From: Seriola aureovittata
Taxonomy: Eukaryota; Chordata; Actinopteri; Carangiformes; Carangidae
Length of the DNA stretch: 64,000 bases
Direction of reading: 5' to 3'
Assembly: GCF_021018895.1 (NCBI RefSeq)
Contig: NC_079387.1
Location: 5,603,083 to 5,667,082 of the forward strand
Below are positions 12,961 to 41,972 of the stretch, piece by piece (position 1 is the first letter of the stretch; every line of letters starts with the position of its first letter). The notes beneath the pieces are model-generated. The model did not search any database and was not told the origin of the DNA. It saw only the letters and a program-made list of their open reading frames with translations. The position numbers and the translations under genes are program-made.

Positions 12961-14840
12961 CACATCTGCAACTAATTTCCAAACATAATCATTTCATGTA
13001 ATATCAAGTCTTAGTATGCACTGGCTAAAACGGGTGCCAACCTGGATATGAAATTATGTAATAAAATCATTTCACAATAAAACTAAGATTCAAAAATAAG
13101 AGTGGATAAAAGTTACATAAAATGAAGTGATCACAGTCCAGCCTTAAACTTCCTGCCTCTAACTAAGAAAAGCCTTTCATTTATAGCGTCAACACAACTA
13201 CACAAACACACACGGCTGCTTGTTGTCAGACTATGTTGCTTAAGCCAGAGCTGTAAAATCTGAGGCAGCTTCTAAGCGTTATCTCAGAAACCTTTAAAAT
13301 ACATAAAGAGCCACAAAATCAACCTTAAAAAAAGAAAGAAATCAATCTAACGTCTAAAAAGATGAATCATCTGACCTGTCTGGTGTCTGGCCTTGTGAGA
13401 GACAAATATTGATCAGCCTGTGCCGCATGACTCTATAACAATCAATGCAGTTTCTTCTTGAACCGTCTGAACCTGTGACATTAAATGACCCCAAAGCGTT
13501 ACGTTTCTTCCCTTCTTCTCGTCCACACAACTCAACAGGTTCCAAGGAGCAGTCGATTAGAGTTTCATCCATTACAACAGCACTCACCTTCTCCGTTAGT
13601 TTGGGTGCATTTGTTGTTCGGCTCCCTTTTCGCTGGTTGTCGGCCACAGCAAAGGCTGGCCGACATGACATGTACAAACAGTGGTCGACCAGTGTGCTTG
13701 TCTTTCTAATCAGTTCCTTTGACTTTGTGTTTGATGCGGGTTCGTTTCTCGGTGTTACCTGCCCCTTCGCTATCCAACTATCCAACTAGTGAACACACGT
13801 TTACACTTCTACTGCTGGTGTATTGAGACTTGAGACAAGTTATCAATTAGCCAGTCACAAGGGCCATTTCATGTCAATCAGTTACCGAGGTCAAACACCA
13901 AGGAGTGCTGTGTTCAAGGAGAGTGTGTTCTCAGAGTGGAGAATCTGCCTTAAAGTGACAGCTAGTGCAATTGACTACAAACATATAAATTATAAATTCA
14001 CAGCTCTACTTGCAGGGGTCATCAGACTAAGGCTACTAAAACAACAGGAGGGCGATCTTATAGTGATCTAAAATAACATTTATTATTTCCTCTACCAGTC
14101 AAGAAATATGTCCAAAAATAAAGATGGAGGCAGATCAAAAAGGTAATGATGATTAAGTTCCCACTAGGAAACAAAATCCCTTATTTGTTTGGTTTAAAAA
14201 GATAATATGAATATTAATATTAAAGTGAGGCTTCTGCGTAACAAAAACTGGGTTCCTGAATTTGTTTTGTTTTTTTTAAAAGGCCCTATATTTTCAGTTA
14301 AGGTGTGGCTTTACTGCTACATGCAGAAACCCCTTCAAAATAAGATAATTCATTCAAAGACGGGTTCATTTAAGCTAAATTTGGGGTAAAGTCACTCGTC
14401 TTCTTCAGGTAAATGCTGCAACTCCAGCAAAACCTGAATATTGTTTTTGGCGTTAAATCCCTAAATTTGCACCTGAAAATATTTGGAACCCTTCATGTAA
14501 ACCACATTTCCAATAACCACATGGATTCCTTATAAATAACTCCTCAAATATGATATAAAAAGAGAAGCACACACACACAGACAGTGTTTCATTTCACTCT
14601 GTAGTCCCTACAGTCAAATTCCAGGGCATCCAAACGGCTGCTGACATGCTGAAGCATCAGCAGGAAACTAAAGAGAGAAGTTCTTCTATTTTGTAAGAAT
14701 AATGAGGGAAAACACAGCAAGTGGGGAATCTCCCTGTGGTGATAGGAAATCCTGTCCTGTCATCCTGTCACATTGATTGAAATAACAGAGAACCAGGAGA
14801 CACTTTGGACATGTACAGTTCCACACGCTCAAAACTACAC
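12961..14840. other. Non-coding stretch, no gene seen
   Basis: A 143-codon minus-strand frame at 13354-13785 has no recognisable motif, and a plus-strand frame overlaps it almost fully. I see no flanking splice signals or poly(A) signal that would make either a gene. Confidence 0.45.
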
Positions 14841-14844
14841 TAAC

Positions 14845-15001
14845 CTCTTCTCCGGACCGGTCGATTGCCCCCGCTGTGGTGCGTGTGTCGGGTCAACAGA
14901 CTGACAGATACGGACAGATTGTGAAGCAGGCGACTCAACGCCTCCTGGCCCTCTTGAATTAACTCCAAAAGAGACATCGTCGCGTCCGAGAAGCGTTTCA
15001 T
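14845..15001 (-). CDS. Candidate minus-strand first coding exon, gene unknown
   Basis: An ATG at 15001-14999 opens 52 codons, MKRFSDATMSLLELIQEGQE then ALSRLLHNLSVSVSLLTRH and a basic end. The frame reaches a donor-like gttagt at 14844 in phase 1. A second in-frame ATG at 14977-14975 (MSLLEL) is an alternative start. The segment is strongly helical (Leu/Ile heptad-like spacing) and GC-richer than its surroundings, which is typical of a real exon. I do not recognise the protein. The phase agrees with three other minus-strand candidates in the window. Confidence 0.4.
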
Positions 15002-17586
15002 ACCACATATATGAGCTGGTCTGTGAAGCCTCTTCCAGCACGCCTGCCTCTCTCCCCCTCCCCGATTAGGCTGCTGTGTTTGCTCTTGCGAATGTGTGAT
15101 TGTTTATCTCACTTCATGTCTGCTCTGTGTTTATCACAGGAAGAGAGGGTGGAGGGTCTGCTGTGACACAATCCCCATACAGCTAATTATACTAACTCGG
15201 CATATGTGTGTTTGTTTGTCCCAAGCGCAAAAACAACACTGCAGGCAAAATTAGGTCATTTCTTTTAAGTTTAACATGAATACAAAATGTCTAAAAGTAA
15301 GGTGATGGTACGACTCTGTGTGAGGAGAGATGGCTTTGAATGTTCCCGTATGCTTTTACATACATATTGAAAGCGTCACTGCAGGCAAGACTCAGCAGGA
15401 CTGGCGACAAAACTTTTTGCAGATGATATGAAACTGATACCTCTGTGCCACTTTTGGTCATTTTGTTTCACTTCTACTGAATTTGAACCACTGAAGGAAA
15501 TTAAACATGTGGTCAGTGATTCACAGGTCTGAAATTAGACTACAATAACCATAGGAACCAACAATGCTGGAGGAACAACACAGCTGCTTATTTTCCTCCA
15601 GGATGGTCTTCGCAGGAGTGTCATGAATGATGACCCTGGTCTTTGCCAGCATGATATGTACAGCTGATAACGGCTTTCAAAAGCTCCCAATTTCGATTAA
15701 GTTTTCATCCACCCTATTTATATCAATGGGGGTGATTGTATAACACGGTAGAGTTTGACAGCACCACAAACTGCAGCCTCCAGAATAAATAATGGGCTCA
15801 TCTGACTGTTATCTGGGGCATTCTGTGTACAAAGTCATGTGAGGAGACATTATACATTATTTGATCGGGGATTTTTCTGCGGGAATAACGGTGACAGTTG
15901 TCAAGGTAACAAAAAACTACTGAAGACAGAAGTAGAAAGTCACGGGCTGTGTTCACCGTCCGCTAACGTACTATTCATGATGTCAAAATGAATATGTAGG
16001 TGCGAACCAACTGTGGACTTTGTGTGCGGATGTATGTGGCGTGAGCTCACTGGACGTGCCCAACTGACCCATAAAGCATTGCGTCTCTTGCGCTTGGTTC
16101 GGTGCAAAATGCATTCTGGGATGTGTCTGCTGGAAGTTCAGGAGGAAAACCGCTTTAAAACAGCTCTAAGTCTTTAGCTTGATGACATGTTTTACACTTA
16201 ACGTCAAGTTTTTGAAAACCCAAGAGATAATAAAATGTCTCAGCTCGTACAGGAGCATGTAATCCTCGAACATTACCAAGAAAAAACTGGTTTATATGAC
16301 GATGATTTTTTGTTTCCAGGAACTAATGACTACTAAGAAGTACTCAGCAGCTCAGACAGTAGGGCCTTCCAACTGTGGCATCAGTAGGTTTGGACTCGTC
16401 TTACTGGTGACAGGGGAAAAACTAAAATTACACTGGTGCCATCTGTAAAAGGTCTCCTCCCCCCTTAGTCTATCGCATTATCTTTATTTTACCTAATTTA
16501 TCATCACACAATCACACAAAGAGTTCCCATTTAAACTTCAAAAGTAGCCAGCGATGACGGTCATGCACTTCTCATTAAGTGGCATTCTTCGCTATTAGAT
16601 TTAAATCAAGTCCGAGAGATCAAAACCTGTGCCCTCCGTCTCGTAAATGGCTTCAAAACTAATCACAGTGATGACAAATTGAATTATTCAGGCTTTTTCT
16701 GGATAACGGAACAAAGAGATGCAGACCTGTCACTGCAGCCTGAAGACAGTCACACCATTAATTGAAACTGACTCAAGTGACTGGCTGTAACACATATTAG
16801 AGTTAGTGGATGGTCCTAGCATTTAGAACAATCTTCCATTGGGATTAATGAAGTACTCTGATGTTAATAAGAATTTGTTTAAACAATAAATGCACAGGAG
16901 TTAGAGTAAAGACTGGAGGATAACCGGACAAAGGTGACCAATGTCTCTCAGCTGAGAAGCAAATGAGGATCACGTCCTCGTCACTGCGCTAGCGACTCTT
17001 ACTGTGAAGGGGGTCAGGCTACGTATGGGGAGGCAGCGGGATAGCAGGGACCTGCCTCAAAGCAAATGAACATTGTATGATTGATGAGTCTCCTCAGATT
17101 TGACTCATGTCTCATTTTTGCATATATGTGTGCATGTATAACTGTATATAGGGAGAAGATGATGGTAAACTGTACAGTCACTCTCACACTGTCTCACTGA
17201 GTCAAATTTCTCCTTGTTTTACTGGAACTCCCTGAAAGACACCCGAGGTAAAAATCCCTATTTTAACAAACCGTGGGCTCGTCAGAACAAATTTGCAACA
17301 TGCACGCTGCGACTTGCAAAATAACTTCAACATCACTTTCACAATTAACCAATCAAATGAAACACCACACTTGCAACCCATGCATGAACATGTGAGAGCC
17401 CTGGCGAGGGACAATCATTTGTGAAACGGGACACTAGCACCGCTTGCGAGCAGTACTTTGGTGGAACAGGCCCCAGCAGACTAACTCAAACACCTGCTGC
17501 TAAGGAGTACGAGTATCTTGACTTCTGTATTGAAGCTCTGTGTGAAGGATTAAAAAAAAGAAAAACTGACTTTAGCAGTGACTTAC

Positions 17587-17653
17587 CACTGATAGTTGAC
17601 AGCACCTCCAGCGATTTCTCCAGCTCTTCTGGCACCGACTGCTGGTCTCCCAT
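17587..17653 (-). CDS. Candidate minus-strand first coding exon, gene unknown
   Basis: An ATG at 17653-17651 opens 22 codons, MGDQQSVPEELEKSLEVLST then IS. They are followed by a consensus donor gtaagt (17586-17581) in phase 1. The acidic, helical start reads like a genuine N-terminus. The frame is also open upstream of the ATG for several codons, so an internal exon is possible. The gene is unidentified. It would run away from moesin, with its promoter somewhere between 17.7 and 21 kb. Confidence 0.4.
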
Positions 17654-17924
17654 CCTTGCTCCCGGACACCAAACCTCAGCAGACTTTCCTCTTCACATGT
17701 ACTTCACAGCTCCTAAAAGAGCACAGATGCTACATGTTACTAAAGCAACAACGGTCAGAGTGAATCAGTGACTAAAAACAATACTTGAGCCATGAGCGTA
17801 CTTCGCAGTAGACCCAGGTGAGAGGACACAGCAGGAATAATGAGAACTGAAAGAGACTGATGCACTGTCCATTTAATTTGGTCAGCAGTGCACAGAGAGG
17901 GAGGGAGGGAGGGGAGGAAGGAAG

Positions 17925-17955
<31 letters not shown>

Positions 17956-18197
17956 GGACAGCACTGACGGCACTTTTGCAATTGCGTAACACATAACAAC
18001 ATTGATGCCTCTGTGTACCAGACACACACCTCTGTCCTCGCTGGTGTTAACAGCATTGCTGACGCCAATTTGATCTTTTTATTCAATTGAGCTGTGCAGC
18101 AATTTATCTTGGCATTTGGGCGTGCACGGTCAACTTAGGTCAAACTGTTCATTTATGCCAACATCTGCTGAATGATCAGAGTTAAAGGCCCCAAATA

Positions 18198-18199
18198 GT

Positions 18200-18236
<37 letters not shown>
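18198..18236. repeat. Poly(T) tract
   Basis: A run of about 39 Ts. It could be the tail of a minus-strand retroposed sequence, but the flank shows no recognisable SINE or LINE body. Confidence 0.8.
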
Positions 18237-18239
<3 letters not shown>

Positions 18240-19629
18240 GGTAAATTCACATTAGATTAAAGCATTTTGTGTATTTTTCAGCTGATCATAATTAGTCCTA
18301 GCACAGAGTTTCATTTCAGTATTCTAAGCTGCTTTCTGGCACGTGAGGGATGTGCAACAATATCCAATCTGGTCTTACAACACAGACTTTCCCTCTCTCT
18401 CACAAACACACAGTGAGGGAGAGAGAGAGATATACACACACATACACGCACACACACACACACACCTGACTACTTCTGGCAAGAACAATCAAAGCAAATC
18501 TGATGTCCAATTCCCCATCCAATTACCAGTCCCCCCCCCCACCCCCACCCCTACACAGTGGCTTCTTTCATTGCTTTGACAATAGAGCAGCATGCCCTTA
18601 GTCATATGGTCCTGGATCTTGTGACGTGGTGATATGCCAGGCTAAATAAAGACCAAGGCAAGTTCCTCATGCAATACAATGTGACACTTCTAACAGCCAA
18701 GTTCACAAACATGGCCTCGGGGATGTCCAGAGCACATGGAAAAGAGAGGAGACAACCGATTTTAAGTGCATGGGTGTTTTCCAGGGAAAGCGCACAAAAC
18801 TCACTTCCAGTTTTCCACATGGGAGCAATTCTTCATAATAGCAGGCGTCAACACAAGCAGCATATGTCTAATTAAAATGAAATTTATAACCTACTGCATT
18901 CAAATTTGCAAAAGACTTGTATGCCGAATTGTCAGCTTAACTGTATTAATTAAAGCCTCCAGGCTTTAATTGAATGGGGTGTGTAGTTTTCGTTTGTCGA
19001 TGTGCAAACGTTTAACTACCACGTCAGTAATTGAGTTTGGCTTGCTGTCGTCTGCATGAGGAACCTGACGCCTCTGTAAATTAATTAGAGTTCCTACTGA
19101 CGGAGCTGCGCTGCCTCCGTGTGTCCAATTAGGAAATTACATTGATTGATTGCACAAATGAAAAGTTGGCGGCGAGGATTTTTGGGTTTTATTGTGGTCG
19201 GTCGGTTGTGAATGTGCATGTTTGTGTGTACCAGATCATAAGCTGGTGAGAAGCGTATGTGTCCTTACCTGCATGTTTCATCCCCAGCTCTGCTTCCCGA
19301 CCACCTAATTAGCTGGACCCAGTTCACTGCTGCCTCCTCCTCCTCCTCCTCCTCCTTTATCCTGTAGGTCACACTGACTTGTTCACTGAATTATCTGAAT
19401 AACTTTACTAAACAGACTCAAGCTTTTAAGATCAAGCTGTACACACAGTCAATGGAGAATAGAAAGTCACATTATTGTTGTAATAGTTAACAAATGTCGA
19501 GGTGAGGGGCAGGAAGTTGTTCAGTATGTGTGCTGAGGAATGAGTTTGTGTGGCCTCTTACCGCATGGTTTTAAGCAGCTCTATTTATTTCTTTACTATT
19601 GTGGGCTGGATTTTAATTAATAAATGAAA

Positions 19630-19996
19630 TACACCCATCAGCCATAACATGTGATCACTGACAGTTGAAGTGAATAAAATTGATTATCTTGTTACAATGG
19701 CACCTGTCAGTGGGTGGGATATATTAGGCAGCAAATGAACATTAAGTCCTCGAAGTTGATGTGTTGGAAACAGGCAAAATGATGCCTGAACAAAGAAGTC
19801 CAATCCGTGGAGGCGTCACCTCGCAACTTACAGGACTTAAAGGATCTGCTGCTAATGTCTTGGTGCCAGATACCACAGCACACCTTCAGAGGTCTTGTGG
19901 AGTCAATGCCCTGATGGGTCAGAGCTGTTTTGACAGCAAAGGGGGGACCTACACAATAATAGGCAGGTGGTCATATTGTTATGGCTGATTGGTGTA
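19630..19996. mobile_element. Tc1/mariner element, internally deleted copy
   Basis: The termini are inverted repeats. The left end reads caccCATCAGCCATAACA and the right end, reverse-complemented, reads caccAATCAGCCATAACA. TA dinucleotides at 19630-19631 and 19995-19996 fit the TA target duplication of Tc1/mariner. The interior keeps both subterminal regions. On the left is 'gtgggatatattaggcagca' followed by the segment around the transposase start; on the right are 'ttggtgccagataccacagc' and 'ctacacaataataggcaggt'. Nearly all of the roughly 1-kb transposase gene is missing, so the copy is non-autonomous. I recall this family as one reported in both teleosts and lampreys. Confidence 0.85.
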
Positions 19997-20869
19997 CATC
20001 CAACAAATGAGGAGCTCTCAGTAACTCCTCAGTAACGCCTCTAGGACACAAAGAGAAGGGACACCATGACATCTGGTGGTAGAAGAAATAAGTACAGAAA
20101 AATTTGTTATGAGTCTACACACTAAATCCTCTAGCTGGTATGAACTGCTAAGGGTGAAACTTACCTAAAATTCTGCAAAATACTGGAAGTGCATGTTTGT
20201 ACGCACTTTGAACACAACTTACAGTGCAAGCCAATGCATCGATGCAGTCTGCTTGCCAGGGGGCCAGGGGAAGGGAGCTCTACATCTGATCTAGTCTATT
20301 TTAAAATAGAAAAGATGATACTCCACAATGGTCAATGTCTTGGTGCAAGTGCAATTTGCTTTCAGTTCTGGGGAACTCACATGTTCAGTCGACCACCGGC
20401 ATTAATCACCCCCCCATACATCATATGCCACGATGCATGCCTCATACATACCTTGCATCCACTTCTAGGCTACTGACAGCCATATTGTATATCTCCACAA
20501 TTAACTGCGTCAAGTTGACGAAGATAACTGGAGAGAAAAGGGGAAATAAGGCATTTCCCCTTCACAATAAGAAAATGAAACGCAACATTAATTCAACTTC
20601 AAAATGAGCTTTTAATAGGATGATTAGAAAGATGAGAGAAACTGTAGCCACAAAAAAACGTTGTTAATTTATGTGTGTTTGTTTTTAGGCAGTAACACAG
20701 TTGAATAGACCATAGTAGTGTAAACGATTGCAAAATGGGATTTTGGGAGGACTACGTTTGCACTTGCAATATTTTTGTACTTGTTTCTTCATAACTGTAC
20801 TTGTTGTTATTGTTGTGCTGACAGAATTTAGACTACAAAAGACTACAATATTTCCTCGTACGTTTCCGT

Positions 20870-21122
20870 AAGGCTTTTATTTTTAAAGTTGAGACCGGAA
20901 GTCATCGCATTTTATTCAGACTGACTCGACAGCAGCACCCCAAATCGCCTTATGGTTGTTTAGACTTCAACGGTTTTTCTATGTCTATGGGAATTTGTCT
21001 CGTCAAAAGCACTAGGAGGTAAGGGACGGGAACTACAACAGATTTTTCATCGTGGATATTTTGTCACACCTGAAGATACCAGGCGTATACATCATTTTTA
21101 AAGATATACTTCGTCCCCCCGG
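20870..21122 (+). promoter_or_regulatory. msn: Possible moesin promoter and 5' UTR exon
   Basis: An ETS-type site ACCGGAAGT at 20894-20902 is followed within about 120 bp by a good donor (gtaagg at 21019). A second donor (gtgagt) occurs at 21122. Either could end a non-coding first exon that splices to the acceptor at 23311-23316 (tttcag), upstream of the ATG-bearing exon. No transcript evidence is available. The assignment rests on position, motif and splice signals only, and on the fact that no better promoter candidate was seen. Confidence 0.35.
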
Positions 21123-21840
21123 TGAGTTGCCTCTCCCTAAAAGATGAGCTACTCCTCAAGTTTGATGCAATAGCGGATATCCTCGTGTTCGAGCGATTCT
21201 TATTTTATGCGACGCAATATAAATGCTGGTTTGTACGAAGTTGTACCTGTAAAAAGCACCACAGTGTGCCTTACGTAGTGTTAAGTTACATTTTTGTGGT
21301 TGCTTCTCCTTTTTTTGTGGTGTCAAATGTGGTGAATTAACGATGGCCCAACACGTTAAAAAATGTGCTTTCAAACTTCGTATGTATGAGCGGGGCAAGC
21401 CCTAGCTAGGCTCGTCCCGTTATGTAGACTACACCCACTATCTTGAAAATGTCAGCCTTTCAACGGGCCACCTTTTGACTTTATGAGCAGCATTTAGGAA
21501 AGAAGAGTCGTGGAACAGCTAACACCGTGTTAACCAGTGAAACTCAGGAGTAAAGCCATTTGGACACGTCAAATGTGTGTATTTTTCGTCGTGCAACCCA
21601 CTGTTGTAGCTAACGGTTTTCCAAGACTGTAACTGTTATTCACTACCATTTGTGTGAATAGTGGTTAAATTGCAACGTAACGGAAGCCAACTCTCGGCGG
21701 GTAAATAGACAAGCTAATTGCTTACAAGCTACAAGTGGGCATGTCTTCATTTGGAGTACAAACGCTACGACTCAAACCTTCAGCGGGTATCTTTACAAGT
21801 TTTACCTGAACGTCACTATCATTTCTTCAATCTTTGACTG

Positions 21841-21858
21841 TTTATATATATATATATA

Positions 21859-21939
<81 letters not shown>
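21841..21939. repeat. Compound (TA)n(GA)n microsatellite
   Basis: About 75 bp of TA repeats run directly into GA repeats. This is simple sequence inside the presumed 5' intron of moesin. Confidence 0.95.
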
Positions 21940-23398
21940 AAATACTTAATTATACTCACCTTTCCTTCGTATGATGATAATCTTTGTTACTCCTTCAGCT
22001 ACCAAAATGGAGTACAGTCCTGTGATAGTTTTTGTTGTGAATCCTGGACTTAAAAATATTTAGTGTTGTTTTACCAGACATCAACAGAGGACATCTGGCT
22101 GTTCAACTAGCAGTATTGTATGACAATGTCTATAAATGTGAAGATGGCAGTGACAAAGTAAAGGATGTTAGGACTTTAAAAAACTAATTAAAACTGCTAG
22201 CCCCAGTGACAGAAAGCATCCCAATCGATGACATATAATGATGCAGGTTATGGTGTGTTATTGTTCTGTCTTTTGCTAATAGAAACCTTGTCAACTTTGA
22301 GATTGTGATTAGTGTATCTAGGACAGAGCCTAATGCCATCAGACCATGAATATCCAGATCTAATTGATGTGAGTTTTTCACACAACAAAAAACTCTTAGC
22401 TTCCCTGGGTCATTTCAGGCTCAAATTGCTGTTCAACGCAGCTCATTACCGAACCATTTCAGGGTTGTGTTTCAGGTCAAATATACCTGGTGCTGTGACA
22501 TATATGTTGCAGAAAATATGAAAGGGAATATGCCAATGAAAGCATGTAGTGATAATTAATCTAAACAATAAGAGAATTTGAATTCATCTAGATTTCTTGC
22601 TTCCTCCAGTTGTGTGAGCCTGTGTTCAGCGCCTTGTCACTTCTTAACAACGGTAGGTGTGGCTAGAAATCCCAAAGAAAATTATTGATTTATTGATCAC
22701 ATTTTTTTTAGTTGCCTTGATATAAGTAATGGGTCTAATTAATGGTGAGCATGCAGTAGTGAGCTGCAATGTGAAATAGATAAAAACTCAAATATCTGCT
22801 AATTTGTGTCTCTTCCACAGGAATTATGTGTATAGTAGTTTCCCCCTATACGCATTCTTGCAATAGTTACCATATGTACACTAAGTGGTAACGCTTGTTT
22901 GGAATGAATGTAAAACCACTTCTCTGTGCTCCTGGCTGTTTGAGGTTTCTGTGATTTGTAGTCATTAACAGATTTAGGAAAGGGATTTATTTCATTTTTG
23001 TTTTTTCTTCTTTATCTTTTTTAGAGTAATCTAACTATCTGTCTGTTCTGATTGTCTTATTTCCTCTCTCCTGAAACTATATTCTGTTAGGCTCTGCTTT
23101 ATGCTTTTATATTGTCCACACCACTGAATTCAGGCTTTTATTGACAGATCTCTATACATAAATTGTCATTGATATTAAATGTATTGTTTCTTGTTAGATC
23201 GTATAGTTAAAGAGGGAATCCTAAAAACACAAGCGCCTGTACTTAGGCAGCTGCTCATATTGTTTCAGTCATGCGTACCATGTGCTTAATGAAAAAATTG
23301 TCTGTTTCGCTTTCAGGCCCTGTTATACAAGTGTTTTTGTCGTCCTGTGACGGATTTATCCTCTCAGCTGTTGGGTGTAAGGAGGAGAGGAAGCAAAG

Positions 23399-38778
<15,380 letters not shown>

Positions 38779-39760
38779 GAACAGCGCCTCTCCCTCCTCG
38801 GCCCGCTTTGCCTCAGGAGTACGTGTTTCCGAACTTTCCCCTCAGCGGCCGCTCGATTTTCATGGACAACAGATGCTGCCGTCCTTGTTATCCCAGTGAG
38901 TGCCCCTCAACAAACCCCAAGCAATCTTGAGAAATAATCTTGTCAAACGTTGCCAAAGTCCTGCCCCACATCTCCACTCCAGTTTGAAAATTGCTACGAT
39001 ACAGAGCTGCTTACACGCCACTTTGAACAAGCAAATATTGTCAAACTGCAGAGGTCATCTTTAATCCACAGGGGAAAAGAGAAACTGTAAAACCAAAATG
39101 GAAGCAATTGGATTTTTTTATTTTGAGCAAACATGGCCATAGAAAGCTACTTTTGTTGTGTTTTTTTGTTTGCTTAACGACTTATATGCAAAGCTTTAGT
39201 ATGATTCCATGTCTTCAGTTAAAGTAACCTGTCCTCTCCTTGTTTTTAAGTTCTTTTCCTCTGCTTTTGTTTGACTCGTTTTATTGATGATGCCCTTCTT
39301 TTTAGTTGTCTGTCGAACACAATGAGGAGTTTGGGAATAAATGAGGTCAATATTTTCATTCAGTGTCAAAGCGCTGCTATGTTACATCAGGTCACAACAT
39401 TTCACATGCTAAATATGTTAGAGAGCTGAGCTGAGATCATTTCACTCTATTCAGTCTATTCAAACTATTGTTTTAATTTCACATTAATAGGTTTATATAA
39501 AATGACACTGCAGTATTTTAATAGTTTCATTTGAGGCTAAATATCAAGAATAGCAACATTTTCTGATTTTGATGAAAATCCATCGTGTGAAGTGAATTGA
39601 CCCTCGTAGGGAAAAGAGCCACCCAACTTGAACGAATGTAGCACAGGTAACAAAGGGAAAGTGTTTTACATGCAGAGGTGATAGGACAGCATGTAATAAG
39701 CTTGTGCCACTGAGCTATCGCCCCTTGAGCTTGAAAGTGTTATGAAGATAAGCTAAGATA

Positions 39761-39805
<45 letters not shown>

Positions 39806-39953
39806 GTTTTCCAGTTGCATCCCAGTGTTTCATTCCCAGTCACCATAGATGGTTTTCTCTGCCTACCAGCTCACAAAGGAGCGCAGGGTATTAAATGGAC
39901 AGACAGAACAGACAGATTAGTAATGTGTCCAAGCTGTTTGTCTGTTTGTCCAA

Positions 39954-39954
<1 letters not shown>

Positions 39955-40041
<87 letters not shown>
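39955..40041 (+). repeat. (GT)n microsatellite in the moesin 3' UTR
   Basis: About 85 bp of GT followed by GTTT and GA units. A smaller GT array lies at 39763-39801. Confidence 0.95.
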
Positions 40042-40044
<3 letters not shown>

Positions 40045-41614
40045 TGTTTGTGTTTGTGAGAGAGAGAGAGAGGGTGTACATGAGTGTGTGTGGAGGTGTG
40101 GAAGCTGAGGCCTGGCACCTTTCTGGCTGGGGAGCTTATGAAAACATCAGTCCTCCACCCGGGACAAATCTCTACCTCAGTAATGTTAGCAGTGGTGACT
40201 GACAGTCAAACACTCAGGGTGTAACCCCCCCCACCCCCACCTCTCGTTTTCCAAAAAATAAGATTTTACTTGGTTGCTGTTACATCTGTTGGCAATGCTC
40301 CTGGGCAGGCTACGTTTGGTCAGAGCTTAGTTGCTTTGTAGCTGTATGTTGGTCAAGTGAGATCTAGTTTGGAAAGAGTTTTTTTCTTACATTTGAAGCT
40401 GGTTTTACTTGGTGGTCTCTCCCTCCTCCTGGCCTTGCTCAGATGTTTCTATTCATTCTCATTTTGTCTGAAAATAATCCCAAACAATGAGGAAGGTGAA
40501 TTAAATAATGTTGCAGATATGAGAATGGAGATGTACTATAATATACAGATCTGACTGGGTCCTGTGATGTGTTTGGTTTCTTAAGAGCCATAAGTTGTCG
40601 GTGGTAAAAGGCTGGGTCTATGGAACCAGCTGGACTCTAGACATCTTAAAAGAAGGCTCTCCTGTAAAATAATTCAAATGGCCTTCAAAGTCTGCACTGA
40701 ACTTTTCTCTCCTCTTTTACAATTTCAATGAAAGGAGACAGTTTGCAGACCTGCATTGAATTCTTGAGATTGAGAGACGTGAATTCGTAAAGAGATGAGA
40801 TATTAGTTGTTCTTAATGTGAAGGGACCTCACTATTGTGATTTGTGCAAATCTCTCCAAAATAAAATGGAGAATCAGCCAATTTCTTCCCCTAAAATCAT
40901 ATTCTAAATTCTCATCAAACATTGTTTGTGCTCAGACAACAAATTGACTCTACCTTTTTGTGGGGTGGAAAATATGTTCCAGGGTGCATTTTTGAAATGA
41001 GTGAACATTAAGTTTTCCTTTTTTTTTTTTTTTTTTTTTATTAACAATATGATGAAAAATGTTTATGGTATTATTTGTTACTGCTATACTTGACAGCTGG
41101 TGTAGGTTGACTTTTTTTTTTTTTTTTTTTGATAGTCAGAGTTTTAAAGTCAAAGCACTTGTATGAAACAAGACACTGAAGACTGCCTTTTGTGTTTAAC
41201 TTCACAGTGTCCATTGTTAGTGTTGTGTTTGCCATAGCAGGTGAAAAAAATGATCCTGTGTTTCCAGCTCATATTTTTGTATTGTGTACAAAGACCGTAA
41301 ACCAGCAGCATGCATCGCTATACTGGACAGCTTAATTGGAGGGGAAAACTCACACCACACCCCCAAACCTTCCACAATCAAACTATAAGGCTTCAGTTAG
41401 ACTCAGTCTTTCTTCACAGCAGAATGTTATTAGCCTGCCTGTCCCCTCCAATGAAGCCAGCGTCTGTGATGATGTCTGCTCTGGCACCAGCTGTCATGTT
41501 TCGCTGTTTGTTTTTTTTTCTTTTCTGTTGTTTTTTTTTCTCCCCTTATGTTCATGATAGTATTCTTTAAGATAGAAGGCACAGATGGATTGCGGTCCAT
41601 TTCATTGGTTCACA

Positions 41615-41620
41615 AATAAA
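41615..41620 (+). terminator. msn: Poly(A) signal for moesin
   Basis: The canonical AATAAA is followed about 20 bases later by a GT-rich stretch (ccctgtgtcttg). That makes it the best candidate for the main cleavage site. No other gene on this strand intervenes. Confidence 0.6.
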
Positions 41621-41972
41621 AGTTTTAAATTTTGACCCTGTGTCTTGACCCATTTGTTTTTTTTAATTGTGAAGTATTCAGATTTCTCCTGACATTTTGT
41701 TTGTATTAGTGGCTTGAACTATGTGTGTGTGTGTCCAATTTTATAGATGTTATAGATAATGTTATTTACAGGTTATTTCCCCTTTCCATTTCAAATGTTT
41801 TTTGTTTTTTTTAACCGTATCTTTGAACCATCATAATTATTATTTACAGGCATGATTCACACAGACAAATGAGTAAGTATAGAAACAAAGTGATTATTTG
41901 GAATAAATATATGAACACGTTTGAATAAATCTCGATTTGGTGTGACTTGTTATTTTTTGGGGCACAAAACAT

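Larger units (their letters stand above)
38779..41640 (+). other. msn: Moesin 3' UTR (inferred)
   Basis: From the TGA at 38776-38778 to the strong AATAAA at 41615-41620 there is no other gene signal. An earlier AATAAA at 39336-39341 offers a short form. Within the long form are two GT arrays (39763-39801, 39955-40041), two poly(T) runs (about 41018-41039, 41112-41130) and several ATTTA-like AU stretches. The length (about 2.9 kb) would be long but not unusual. Confidence 0.6.

Noticed and set aside
13354..13785. 143-codon minus-strand frame, the longest in the first 20 kb
   Set aside because: No motif or family resemblance and no splice or poly(A) context. An overlapping plus-strand frame is almost as long.
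17421..17771. 116-codon plus-strand frame
   Set aside because: It overlaps the more convincing minus-strand exon with a consensus donor at 17587. Its own sequence is Ser/Thr-rich without motifs.
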